From contig VXCM01000203.1 in NCBI GenBank assembly GCA_014773175.1, forward strand, positions 428,929 to 492,928: a stretch of DNA of 64,000 nt. Reading direction: 5' to 3'. Origin of the DNA: Lucifuga dentata (taxonomy: Eukaryota > Chordata > Actinopteri > Ophidiiformes > Bythitidae). The notes under the pieces were generated by a model. The model made no database searches, was not told the DNA's origin, and saw nothing but the letters and a program-made list of their open reading frames with translations. The position numbers were made by a program, and so were the translations under genes. Of this stretch, positions 41,097 through 53,900 are shown one piece after another; position 1 is the first letter of the stretch, and each line of letters begins with the position of its first letter.

Positions 41097-42419
41097 ATAT
41101 TAATGTTGTTAAGATCTATACAAATAATTAATAATTTGGCCTGTATTTTAACATGTTGTGTTGACAAATGCATGAAGTATTGCAGCTTTAATGTAAACTG
41201 TGAATCAATGAACCATGGCATAAAAAAATGTTTACATCACAACATGATTTGGAAATGTAGTGAAGGTCAAATCACACATTTTATCATCCATGGGATCATT
41301 TTAAAAATAGCGTTTGCATCTATCGATATTCTGAACAATTTGTTTTACAGACACACATTCACATTTGCTTTTTTCATGCTTTGTCCCCACTGCAACTAAA
41401 AAGGTGCCACCCCACTAAGGTGCCACAAATACTGTAGGGATTAATTAGCTTTGTACAATAAGGGCACACCATGGGAGATTATTCAAAATAATTATAATAA
41501 TAATAAAAAAATAAAAACTGAATCAAGCACAATAGCCAAGTATGCATTTACTTACAATATCAAAAAAATTGCATACCATAAATTTCATTGACTGGAACAG
41601 TTGTAAAAATAAAAATGTTTCTTCAGACCAACAAAACATGGGTCTCTCTTTTCACTGTTCATACAATGAACCATCATGATTAAAACAATTTAGCAATCTT
41701 CATCTCTTAATATATCAAATGATCATGTTTCTTTCAGTCTTTGATTAATTTTTTAAATCATTGTCTTTTTTTTTATAATACCACAAAAGCAGTACATTTG
41801 TACTTTGAAAAAGAGTTCATTTGATTCATTTTAATCTAGTTCTGTTGCAATGGACTGCACTAACCAGTATTTTACCAACTATTTATTTGTACTACTTTTT
41901 TTTGGCACTACATCTACATGTATTTTTGGTCAGAACAGCTTTTGGCGTTGTATTTAGAAAATCACTCCGATTTTAGAATTTTCACTTCTGTATCCAAGTT
42001 TTGTCCATCATGGTTGCTAGACAGATATATTAGATGCTCATTGAGTTTGAGTCAAAGTACCAGTGATTCATTTCGTTTCTCAGGAGGCTTGCTGACAATT
42101 TCAGTGATTGTGAGTATAATTTAAGTGACAGACAGTGATTTTCATCCATTTACATCTAAGTAGTTTATAGGCTGGTGATGTCCAGTGACATTCAAATAGC
42201 AGAAGAAACTGTCAGGTTGTCACAGACCAGCCTGTGGCACTCTCTCACTTATGTAGTCCCATTTATTGGCTAATCAGGAAGGGGCACATTGCAAAACAAA
42301 CAGCAGCACTGTCAGACATGTTTGCTTGGCTCCAGGTAGGGACAGTCTTCATTAAGTGCCTGAAGTCCTATGCAGGATGGTACCTGCAGCAGGATCCAAC
42401 ACTGAGGCTTCTTCCTGGA

Positions 42420-44016
42420 TCATGACGATGCCGCTCCATTGATAGCATTGTTTTCTGTGCTAGTACTGTCTCTGATGAAAAGGACACCAGAGTCTATGGG
42501 GGAGGAGACGGTGCAGTCTATTACAGAGACGGGAGTCGGATCTGTGGGGTCAGAATCTGTGATGGTAGGTGGTACTGTGTCTATGACAAGGGAAGCAGCT
42601 GATCCCAGCGTGGGCTGAGCAATGTCTGCGACAGTCAAAACTGCAGATTCTGGAGTGGAGGTGTATACAATGTCTGTGATGGGGAGAATGGTGGAAGATG
42701 TTTCAGGGGTGTTGACAGTATCTATGACAGGAGGAGTGGAAGAATCCACTGGAGGCGCAGGGCCTGAGTCAATGGGTGGAGGAGTAGTGGGTGAAGGGAA
42801 AACAGTCACTTGGACAGGGGAAGTGGGGGGATGAAGGGCATCATTAACACAGAAAGAGGTAGAGTCCAACTGTGGCAGTATGTCAGACTCTGTGTGGACA
42901 TCTCTAGTTGAGGGTGTCAATAAACAGATAGCAGCTTCTGATTCTTCTGCTGATGGGGATTCTAACTGAATGGGAATGACCAAATCTGTGCTGACGGAAG
43001 GTGGGAGGCCAGTGGGAATGCTGCAGTCTAACACAGGAACAGGAGAGGGAGGGGCACTGTCATGCATAGATGGAGTAGGGGAGCCTGTTAAAGGCTCAGG
43101 GGAAGCCTCTAGTAAAGGTGGACTGGTTGAGTCAAAATTTGGGGTGATATCATTGATGTCATTGACCACATGCTCAGGGGATTCTAACATGGAGCTAGGA
43201 GAGGGATCAATGACTGGCGTGGTGCAGACTAATATGGAGGTAGGCACAGTCTGAGAAGGAGAGGGGGTAGGGGAGTCCGCTGAAGATGTCAGGTGAGTTT
43301 CAGCAGCAGGGGGAGTCGTTGCCTCTTTTGTAGGGGAAGAACCAATGTCATTCATTTCAAGAATGCTAGAATCTATGGATGGTTTGACAGAATCCATGAC
43401 TAATGCTGAGGGTTCTTCAGCATTTGCCAAAAGTGGATCTGTGACACATGAGCCTTTGTGTAAAGGAGTGGAAGAAAGCAGGTGCTCTTTACTGACATGG
43501 ATTATGCCATCTTTAGCCAAGGGTGTGATAGGAGTCATGGGTATGGATGAAACCGAGTGCCCATTGGTGCCTTTGTGCTCAGGCTTGCTTAACTGGACTG
43601 CTATGGAAGTGGGGACTGATATATCTATGGCTGATGGAGCAGTCAAATCCACAGCTGAAGAGGCAGTGGAGTCCATAGTGGACACTGCAGTAGCAGCTGC
43701 CTCGTGGAGTGGAGTGTCATGCACCCTGGTATAATCCCTGCTGCTCTCAGACTGAGCCAGGAGGAGGTGCTGTTCTCCAGGCTTCCTTGGGGCGAGAAGA
43801 GGCTGGCGAGTGTAGCTTTCGCCATCAGCCAATGTCTCAGGGAGGGGCTGATAGCGTGTTTCAGGCAACAGTAGAATGCAGATGATGCAGATCAGAGTGC
43901 AGCAGGCAAAGATGACATGGTGAAGGAAATAGCCCTTCTGGTTGTGGAGCTCCATGATGGGGGCAGTCAGCATGCCAAAGCCAGCGCTGGCCAGGACCAG
44001 GCCCAGACCACCACCC
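42420..44016 (-). CDS. slc22a23: slc22a23 last exon with long Ser/Thr/Pro/Asp-rich tail
   Basis: The exon opens in the last membrane helices (GGGLGLVLASAGFG, then YFLHHVIFACCTLICIICILLL) and the SLC22A23 post-helix region (PETRYQPLPETLADGESYTRQPLL). After about residue RVHDTPLHEAAA it runs on for roughly 420 residues to the TGA. This tail lacks hydrophobic spans. It is built from imperfect units of the form hydrophobic-D-S/T-x-x-P (VIDTVNTP, VDSSTPPV, VLDCSIPT, VIDPSPSS, VIDTVPPT). The mammalian protein, as I recall it, ends a few dozen residues after the QPLL region. The frame stays open with no stop across more than 1.2 kb. Confidence 0.88.
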
Positions 44017-44436
44017 CTAAGGTGAGATGTAAAATGTTATCACCATGCAGGATTTAGTGATAAACCACCACCACAAACTATGCAAGATTTAAGGATAACC
44101 CTCTAAAACAAACTAAGTCTAGCAATTTCATTTGTCTCAAATCACCCAAAGGAGAAGGGTATGTCCTGGATTGATATTGTGTTTACTACATTTAAAATGA
44201 CTAGAGCATGAGCTCTCATCTTACCATGTATGTATACAGTATATTGACATATAGTATCCCTGCCATTTTATCATACAGCAGCAGAGAGTACTGCAGTACC
44301 ATCAAACTCACTCCTTTACATGCAGTCCCATTCCTCCCTGTCATTGCCTATGTTAGCCACCAGAGAGTGTGCTTCAAACACTGTCAACAGAACACCACCC
44401 TTACATAAGCTGAAATAATGAACATCCAGTGCTGTG

Positions 44437-44474
<38 letters not shown>

Positions 44475-47400
44475 GGGACAGCTAATTTGCACAACATGTG
44501 GATTATATTTGACACTGAACTGTGAGAGTCTGTGTTGTTTTCAGCCATCTAATGATTTCATTCCCTCCACCTTTAACAGGAGGTGGAGTAGCCAATTCCG
44601 TCTGCAGGATCTGGTAATGAGGGGAAATCCACCACTGCATGTCAAAAATCCTGAGCCAAGATAATAAATAACAAGCATACAAAGGACACTATCATAAACT
44701 TTCTGCACCCTGATGGCTTGGTGGCTTTTCCTGTGACTCAGAAATAGATGATAGTTATAATTATCATAATGTTAATATGCACAGGACATGTCCTGTGTTA
44801 TGCATAAAATCATTTTACTATGCAGATATGCACATTTCCTCCTCCTTGGAGCCCTCTGATGGTGCAGTCTCAGCAGTATTTTTCAATGGGCTCACCTGAT
44901 CACAGTGGGTGTGATCTCAGCGCAGAAAAAGATGCTCAGGTTGCTGACTGCGTGGGAGGAGAACATACCAATGATGGAGAAGGCAATGGAGAAGTTCCTA
45001 TTCAGCGTATCTGAGCGCTCTACAAGTAAAGCAAGAGACACACAGATGCAGCAGTTTGCACAGTGCAGCACATGTAATTAATAAATGTCCTAAATACGAG
45101 CCTGAAAGAATTATTTGGTGCTTTTGTTTTGTACGATTACAATGATTTTCAAAACTGTACTTTGAGAAAAACCTACAGGTCATCTGCTAATAAACCCTGT
45201 TAAATTAATGCCATTAAAAGGACCATACCAGTGGTTTTGCATATTTGAGCCAAATGAACAATCCACGTACAAGTTCCATTTCTGATGGCATTTGATGGAG
45301 CTTTAAATTTTACAAGTGTTTTTCCTACCTTCCAGACTGCCATTGGTTTCAGTTAATTCCAGTAAGCTATTTAAATCAACTTGTAGAGACTTGAAATGTG
45401 CTTGAGATACGTAATCCATCACAGCAAACACAATGTTTATTAAATTTTTTTTTGTCAAAGTAACATAATTTAACTGGTCCAACACAGACCTACATGGATG
45501 AAAATGTATGTCTCTTCCAGGGAATACAGCACCAGGAGAATACAGCTTTTACAGAGAAATTAAAAAGTGCCATGTCCTCTAAATTGGGACCTACATGGTA
45601 GCAGGCAAAACACTGAATTTTAAAGTGGATGTATCACCTGAACATTTGATTTTGAAAGATTGGAGGATTTCTCCAAACAATATGAAAATTAAATTACAGT
45701 TTTATGTTTTGGAAATTGGCTGTCGGTATTGTAAAGTGTATGTTGGTAGTATAGATTTGGCGCTTAAACATGGAAAATCACTGGATTGTCCTTTAAATAT
45801 TCCCAGCACTAATGTTTATCTTGGTCAGCTAGTGAGGATTAAGATGACATATGCAGCACATTTAGGATGGTCTGGATGTGAATTAGACATGTAGACGCTG
45901 GCATTAAGAGGATCATATGAAACCACTGTGTGATTAGGTCTAGTCTCAGAGAGGAGGATTAGTGAGGAGAGAAAAAGAGAGCTCAACAGAGGACAAACAC
46001 TGGCTGTGAGGTTCAGTTTACCCTATCACTGAAGTCCATCCTCTCCAATACAAAAGGGAGAAATAAGTAAAAAGTAAAAACACAATTACATTTCATTATT
46101 TGTCTCTGCAGGGTTTGTATACGGGGTTTATATTGCAGAATATCTGCATTCAGCACATTTTGTATAACCTAATCAAGACAGGCAACAAACTAAAGATTAA
46201 AAATGAACAGAAGTAAACAGAGGATCCTACCTATATTTAGTTGGACGCTGTACTTCCCCAGCACTAGAGGAGAAATAAGGAGAGCACAAAAGATATGAAC
46301 AGGTGAGCTACACAGGCATAAGCAGAAATAGTAAAATATTCATATGCACTTTGAAAATATATTATATCCTGTGTTGAACATTTAAAAATATGCACATATG
46401 TTTATACAACTTCTAAGTGAACATGAAACACATGTGCACAACCTTGATGTGTTGATTCAGGTTAAGCATTACATTAAGCTCCTTTGTAACTGAATAAACG
46501 GACTCATGTACGGTTTTTGATCATCTGGAGCACTCTTGGTACACATTGACCAAATCAGCATGTTCGACTATTCCGTTAGAAACAAATGAGGCAAAGAAAT
46601 GTCCATTTACAGCACTGACTCATAATTGAATCATTTTAGGAAATTTCATAAGTAAAAAAAAAAAAAAAAAAAAAAAAGCTTAGTAGGTGCTATATCAAAA
46701 CAGTATAGAAAACATGTTACAATATGTATTTATTTATTTAAACTCCTAATATAAGGTGGAGTGGGTCACCTTGCCTTAGAGAGATACTCTTACAAAACTC
46801 TTTTATTTACATTTTTATTTAGATTTTTATTTGACCTTTATTTAACACTGGCCTCACCAATATATCAGCAGATATTTTCTTATCACAGGTACTGCATATT
46901 AGTACTGGTGAATATGTTAGGAGATATGGGTATGTGATATGAAATTGCCTGCCTTTGGGATTGCAAGTGAAAAAACTTGCATGTTAGTGGGTTTAAATCA
47001 GCTAAATTTGGTTGAAAACAGAATTTTAAACAGCATTTCAATAACTGTATTTCTAGCATGTATGTCAATGACCTGACATACACTGAAAATAGGCATTAAG
47101 ATGTTGCTAAAACATTCTAGATGTCTAACAAATGTTCCCTTTTTAATGAAATGTGGTCTGCATAAAGGTGGGCTAAATGTGTCAGTTGCTAGGATGTTTT
47201 ACAGGCTGCATTTTGATGTATAATTATTTTCTTAATTTAAGTATTTTGTTATGTTTTCCCGTGAATTTCTGAATTTTACTATTAAAAATTTACCTAAATA
47301 ATGTATCTCTCACATCTCTTTAATAATCAGTTTATCTGCTGTACTTTTTTTTCCTCAAATATTAGTTTCAAAATATCAGCTTCAAAAATGCAGGATCTTG

Positions 47401-50400
47401 TTACTCAAACCAAGACAGAACCTAAATTAATAGAAAAGGAATAAGGTAAAATGAAAAACATAAAACTTGAAAAATTATGCAGTAAAAACAACTACACTTG
47501 CCTTAAAAAGACATTGACTTTGAGTTTGATATCATTTAAGGTGAAATGTCTGTACTTAAAGACCAGATATTCAATCAGATCAAATCAGATATTTCTCTAA
47601 ACCACAGCATCACCCATCTGTGAGTGGGTGTGTATGCCTTTGTTCATAAAATACTCACAATTGAGCAGACCCAGCTGCAGCAGCGATGCCAGAGCGGTGA
47701 TGATCATGAACATAAGAAGGCCTCCTCGCCGGCCCATCAGGCCTACTGCAGGGCACAGAGCCATGCAGGATGCCACAGCGATGCCCGCCATGGTGTAATA
47801 GTCTGCATAGAAGTTATGAAACATGGTAGTTTCCTGGACTTCATGGTCCATCATGCTGCGGGCAAAGCAGTGGTGGATTCCATAGCCAGTTAGCCTGGGA
47901 AGAAGAGAAACAGAGAAATATCAGGATACTGCACAAAAAACCTTCATTAAGGTAAAAGAGAATGAACAGATAATGTGACAAAAAAGTAAAGAAATTTAAG
48001 TTTTTCACTTTTTCTTTCATCTCAACTTGTCTAAAAAAAAAAACAAAACTCACAAATGTAAACACATATGNTCACTTTTTCTTTCATCTCAACTTGTCTA
48101 AAAAAAAAAACAAAACTCACAAATGTAAACACATATGTGAGTTCTCACATATGTGTTTACACATATGTGTTCACACATGCAAACACACACCAAGCATGCA
48201 CAAAAACACAAGCAAACACACACACACACACGCACCCTCTGTCCTGGTTGTCTAATGTTTCATAAGAACACAGTTAATGTAACATTTATGCTGGCATAGG
48301 GAGTTGCAACTGAAGCAGAGCCAGTGCTGTGCCTGCCAAAACTAAAGAGCAGGTCTAGGATGGAGAGAAAAGGAGAGATCCCAATTTAGATTAAAAGAGA
48401 GGCAGAAGTGAGAATGTTGGGAGGCAGACAGCTGGGAAAAGCTGTGAGGATGACTTATCAATGCTTTATCGAGCTTCCATGTCTATGGTGGAATCTCCAC
48501 CTGCTCAAAATGGAGCATCTGACTGGCATTACGCACACCTCTTTTTTCTCTTTCTAATTTCAGATCCTCCAACAGACCTTATCACCTTGAACACATAATC
48601 CATAAACTCGATGACACATTCAACACACACTTACGAGTTGACACAGAGAACAACAATGTTCTTCCACAGGTTTCTTGTCCCAACCATTTTCACGATGCAT
48701 GTCTTCTTGGGTTTCTTTTGAAGAGCTCTCTGCAATTCTGGAAAGGAGGAGGCCAGGAACACAGAAATACAAGAATGGATTTTTAAAGCTTTATGGAGCA
48801 TTTGTACTTGTGTTAGCACACCTGAATCCCATTACTCTTTTCAAAAATGGGTTCAAAAATGGCCAAAAGAAAGCAATTTTCTCAAGAAACATGTCAGTCT
48901 GTTGTTGTTTTGTCAGATTGAAAAAAAAAATAAAAAATAAAAAGAAGAGCATACAAAAGTGTCCACCACTGTCTTGAAAGAAAAGGGCAAACTGGATCAA
49001 ACAGGACAGGAAAAGAAGCAGAAGCCCCAGATGCACAACGTATGTCAGAGTCTGTGGTCAATTTATATCAAACACAAGAAAAGTTCTGAGTGATTCCAAA
49101 CTTTTGAATGCTAGTTTATGATAATGATCAGATGACAAGTTTCTGAGGAAAAGCCACAGGATTGTTGATGGTATTGGTCATGGTACCCAGCAAATGTTTT
49201 TGTATCGACTGGGTTTCCACAGAAACATACCTCTGCTTTCTGATTGTCTATGTTCATGTTGACACAAGCATATGACAGCATTCCACACCACTGCTTCAAG
49301 GTTATATCTAACTCTATCACTCAGGCTTTCCACTGATCTTCTGGCCAAGTACCAAACCTACTGTATGTATACACCAGCCAAGATCTGTTGTAATCAATCA
49401 GGACACTTTCTACAGATTACCTAATCAGTAACTGCATAAACACTCACATGCATTTGTCATGCATCAGGATTTTAAAAAAACATCCTCAACAACTCTGCAA
49501 TGGCAGCAGTGGAAAATATGTGCAGATTAATTATCAGTAGCTACATCCAGTACTCTATCACATATGTAATATTAATATAAGAGTTACCAGTTACTGTAAA
49601 AACAAGAGAAAATAAATTCATTTACAAGCAAGCTCAATACTGCATCAGAAAATAGTATCTTGGATCTAAAAAGTTCGGTAAATTTCAAACTGCTTTTCCA
49701 AATATACTGATAATTTTAAACTGGCAGACATAACATGGTCTCTGGCAGCTCTTATGCACAGAGCTACTAAAAGCTAACCCTGACCTGTGTACATCTGTTA
49801 TGTCCACCATGTGCCACTACTTGTCCACTCCCCCCCAAGGTGATAATGAAATTAATTAAAGTCCTAGAGTGCTACAGTATAATTTTCAGCTCTCTGGATT
49901 GGCCTGTTACTATGGTGAGCTGAGAGGAAGTGGATGTAACCTTGTTAGTCAGTCTTAGTTATAGGAAAACACAGCTGGGGCGCTATAACAATATATCCTG
50001 ACAAAGCACATAAAGGACAAAAATCATTTAGAGAATGACAAACATAACATGATGGGCTGCATGAATATTTCGTATAAAAGCCATTAGCAAATACAAAATG
50101 TAAAAGACAGTCTTTCATCAAAAGAAAAGGGAAACCAGTGTTGATTGTATTAAATTAATATCAATTTATTCATTACCTGTGAGGATGTTATCTGCGTCAA
50201 GCTCTGTGATCACCCGATTTTTCTTTGCAATATGACCCATAATCCACTTGGAGCGGCAGTACTGCTGAGTGGCCAGCAGCCAACGCAATGACTCAGGGAA
50301 GATCCTATCAAACGGACAGAGGAAGTCCTCGTTTATTAGAGATGAAAACTAACTCAAAATGAAATGACTCTCACTTCATATCAACTTTATGTAGACAAAT

Positions 50401-50965
50401 TAGATTACACCATTGAACGCCCACTACATCAAGAGTCAGTAAACAGGTTTTCAATTTTTGTTGTCCAGAGTGCCATATCAACATATTCCACTCAGAATCA
50501 AGTGCATAAACAAAAACAGCATTGGTAAGATAAATTGTAAATTTTAATATTATCAGTCAATCTATCTATTTCCTCATAATAAGCTATGGTTTTATGACAG
50601 AGAGAGACACCTCTGATGGGGCGCCACTCCATTGCAGTATCACACACAAACACACACCATTCATGCCTTCAGACAACTTCTGTAATTGAATCAAGTTTGC
50701 ACATGTTCCTGCTTTCACTTGCCCAGCTCTGTTGTCTGGTAGTTGTGTTTAGTCAATTAATGTTGCACACATGCCTCTGAGTGGTCAGTTGTCAAATGAC
50801 TGCAGGCTGTTTAAAAGAAATTCTTTAAGTGTGATAATATTTGAGATCTGGTGATCTAAGGACTGTCAGGACATTGCAATTTTCCTTGAATAGTTGAATT
50901 TCTCTTTTGTAGATGTCTAAGAAAGTTAAAAGAAGAAGAAGAAGAAGAAGAAGAAGAAGAAGAAG

Positions 50966-50996
<31 letters not shown>

Positions 50997-53900
50997 GATT
51001 TGAAGATGTCTTGGCAAATTGGTACAGTTCAGGTGGCTGAATTTCAATATTCAGGCACTCTGGCCAAGATCCTGTATGTTCCAGTCATAATCATGATTAG
51101 CTTGATCCATAAAGTCAAGATGAGAGCTGTTTTTTTTTTTCTGAAAGAGCTACAACTCTTCTTTTCAACACCAACTAAAGCTTGCAGATGTGTTTCTGCA
51201 CAAGTTGTTGCACAAGCTGCAGAAATCAGAGCTCTGTGTTCACTGAAAATATAACAATTTTGCCAACAACATGTGTAAAATATGACTAAAACAGTGTGTC
51301 CTGCATCTTGCAGTTGGAAATGGAGTTTGTTGAGGAGTCTTAGTTATATCTGTGAGAAATATCAATTTTAATATCAACGCCATGTTCTTGAGTTCTGGGT
51401 TCTTGGAGTTTTTCAAACAGAAAACACATGAGAACAAGTCATTATAATCAATCAATCATTCCAAATAAGACAGGTAGTGCAACAGTCAGTAATGTAATTC
51501 TGAATATTATGAGGGCACATAAGCACACAAAAGCTTTATTTTTTTTCTCTGTCACACACTCATTCACCAGTAAATTGCTATGCACCAAAGGTTACTGGCT
51601 ACCGCTACAATATATTATTCTCCTTATATTGTGGAAATCCCATTCAAAAATACATTAGTTCTGGTCTGTCCCACAGATTTAAACACTTTTTTTTAAAATT
51701 ACAAATGTTGCTGCTCAAGCAGAGGTTGATGCTTGGAAAACCTTTGTGTCTTTATTGTTTAGACATGCCTCTGTGGTAAGATCTAATATCACGGATTATC
51801 CTCTGCTGGCTTTGTAGACATCAGCAGTACCTTAGGGTACTGCGTGCCTTGGCAGGATAAATGGAGGTGAATACATGAGTATTTATTGGCTGAGCCTTAG
51901 CAAAAGAGACTGCAGTCCCAGTAGAGGTCATTGGAAACAAGTTAACCATAAGACATTAAATCTAATTCAGCTGGGAGTACACTGCAGAAAAATGTCCTTG
52001 AAAGCAAGAGTCCCTCTGATTCTTCTATGTTTGCCACTAATAAAGAATGTTAAACCTGCGTAAGCATCTTTAGCTTTACAGATGTGTAAGCATCTTTTGA
52101 CTATTTATAAAACACTGGATAGAAAGAATCTCACACATCTACAGCTGTACTGCAGATGCAAATCTTCAACAGAATAATGGAAACCAACACAACACAAGTC
52201 TGTGCCAAGTGAAGTAGGTGCTCATGTATGTTCCTTACCAGATGTATGACAACATAAGCAGCAGGGGGCAGATGATGACAGCTTGGAGTACCTGCCAGTC
52301 ACGACAGAGGTATGCCATCCCTGGCATGAGCAGTTGACCTCCCAGCACCACAAAACTGGCCACCATGGTCATGGAGAAACGCCATCCTGGCAGACAGAGC
52401 TCAATCCCTGGTAGAAAGAACAAATGAGGGGAACAAACAAAGATGCACGTGTCGGTAAAAATAACATGTCGATAAGAGAAAATATTATCATGCAACCATG
52501 TTCCCTCATTCGTAAAACACCTGATGCTGTTATCAGCATCTTTTAGCATTTATCATTTCTACAGTATTTCCTTATTTGCATGTCGGAGAAATGATTTTAA
52601 GACCTGTTTCAGTCTGGCGGTAACTTTCAGTATGACATCTGGGTGACGCTTTGAACTGTATTGGCTTCACATGTTAGTGATCAATAAATTTAATATTTCA
52701 AGTCAAGTCAAGTTTATTTGGATAGCCCAGTATCACATACAATGTCTCAAAGGAATTTATAGACCCATATTTAATATTTAAGGCCACTCAGTTAGTGTAT
52801 TTAAATTGTAAGTGTTGATTTGATCTCACACACATTCTCATGGCACTGCGCCTGCTCCTCAAGCCTCATCCACTGCTCTCTCTGTGTGTCTCTCTCATGC
52901 AACACACACACAGCACACCCACCTCCCTGGCACTGGATTTCTAGTGTAGGAATCTCATATCTCTCTTATCTTAGAGCCAATCTCATAAAAATGTGGAGAT
53001 CTAAATCAGAGAATTTAGGTTTTCTTTGCCAATTTAACATGTCAATTTTGCTTTGACACCGGAAGACGAACTATAAAGCATGGGTCTTAAATATGATACA
53101 GCTTATTAACATGCCAGTCTTCATTGGCTTTACCTGAGACACCCCTTACAACAACATGTTGATAATGGGACAATGATGCTCTGATTAATGTAACAGAAGC
53201 TTTAATGATGAGCTTAAATTATCATGGCATTTAGTTGCCGTGTTTTTTATGAATTCCCCCCCAAAATGATCATGAGAAAAGGGCTCAAATTTCTTTGACA
53301 CTGGTAATACTTCTGTAAATGTAACATTTCAGATCTTAATCTGACTTTTCCTCATGCTGACAGAAACAGACCACAGAGTTGATGAATCAGCAATGTTACT
53401 CAAACACCACATCTGTCTAGAGTGAGTCAGTCAGGCTAGAATATGGATCCTTGGCAGTGATGATGAAGTTAGATTTACTTTGTTGTGATGCAAAACAGAG
53501 GTAATACAAGAACAACCCAGAATGACTAATGCTTATACAATTATTTGATCTGAAATCAATTTATTCTTGTTTAATTAAACCATCTTTAAAGCTACTGCCT
53601 CCTTGGTTAATGGAACATAGAAAATGTGTGTTAGTAACAGCTGCAGCTCAGAGTTAGAGCTGTAATTTGAAGACATTTAATTTAGCAGATAAATCACCGT
53701 CTACAGTTGTTGTTCTGAGACAGTAAACAGATCAAGACAGTAGGCTGCTGTTAGAGTGAACTAACTAGAAAGAGGTTCCTTGTACTCATTTCTCCTCTAT
53801 CAGAATGGTACTGATTCATTCACCCACTCATTAGCATGCACACCACACTGGTAGCCAGCAACCACAGACAGTTTAGCCCTTTAGACACTGCAGGGCAGAG

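Larger units (their letters stand above)
39326..42419 (-). promoter_or_regulatory. Probable long slc22a23 3' UTR
   Basis: From the TGA at 42420-42422 downward no other gene is seen until the tubulin promoter. A minus-strand AATAAA (TTTATT at 39326-39331) sits in a context typical of a transcript end and would give a 3' UTR of about 3.1 kb. The stretch includes a 46-base poly(A) run (39909-39954) and MITE copy D. Earlier cleavage is possible. Confidence 0.35.

Noticed and set aside
42622..43734. Long open frames on the plus strand across the slc22a23 tail
   Set aside because: They are antisense shadows of a biased, repeat-like coding exon, broken into three pieces and with no splice or family support; the minus strand frame is continuous with a recognised protein.
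45595..45894. 99-codon open frame in an slc22a23 intron
   Set aside because: It lies almost wholly within MITE copy E and has no family signature.
50856..51254. Poly-Arg (plus) and poly-Ser (minus) proteins
   Set aside because: Produced by translating the GAA/TTC microsatellite; flanks show no coding signal.
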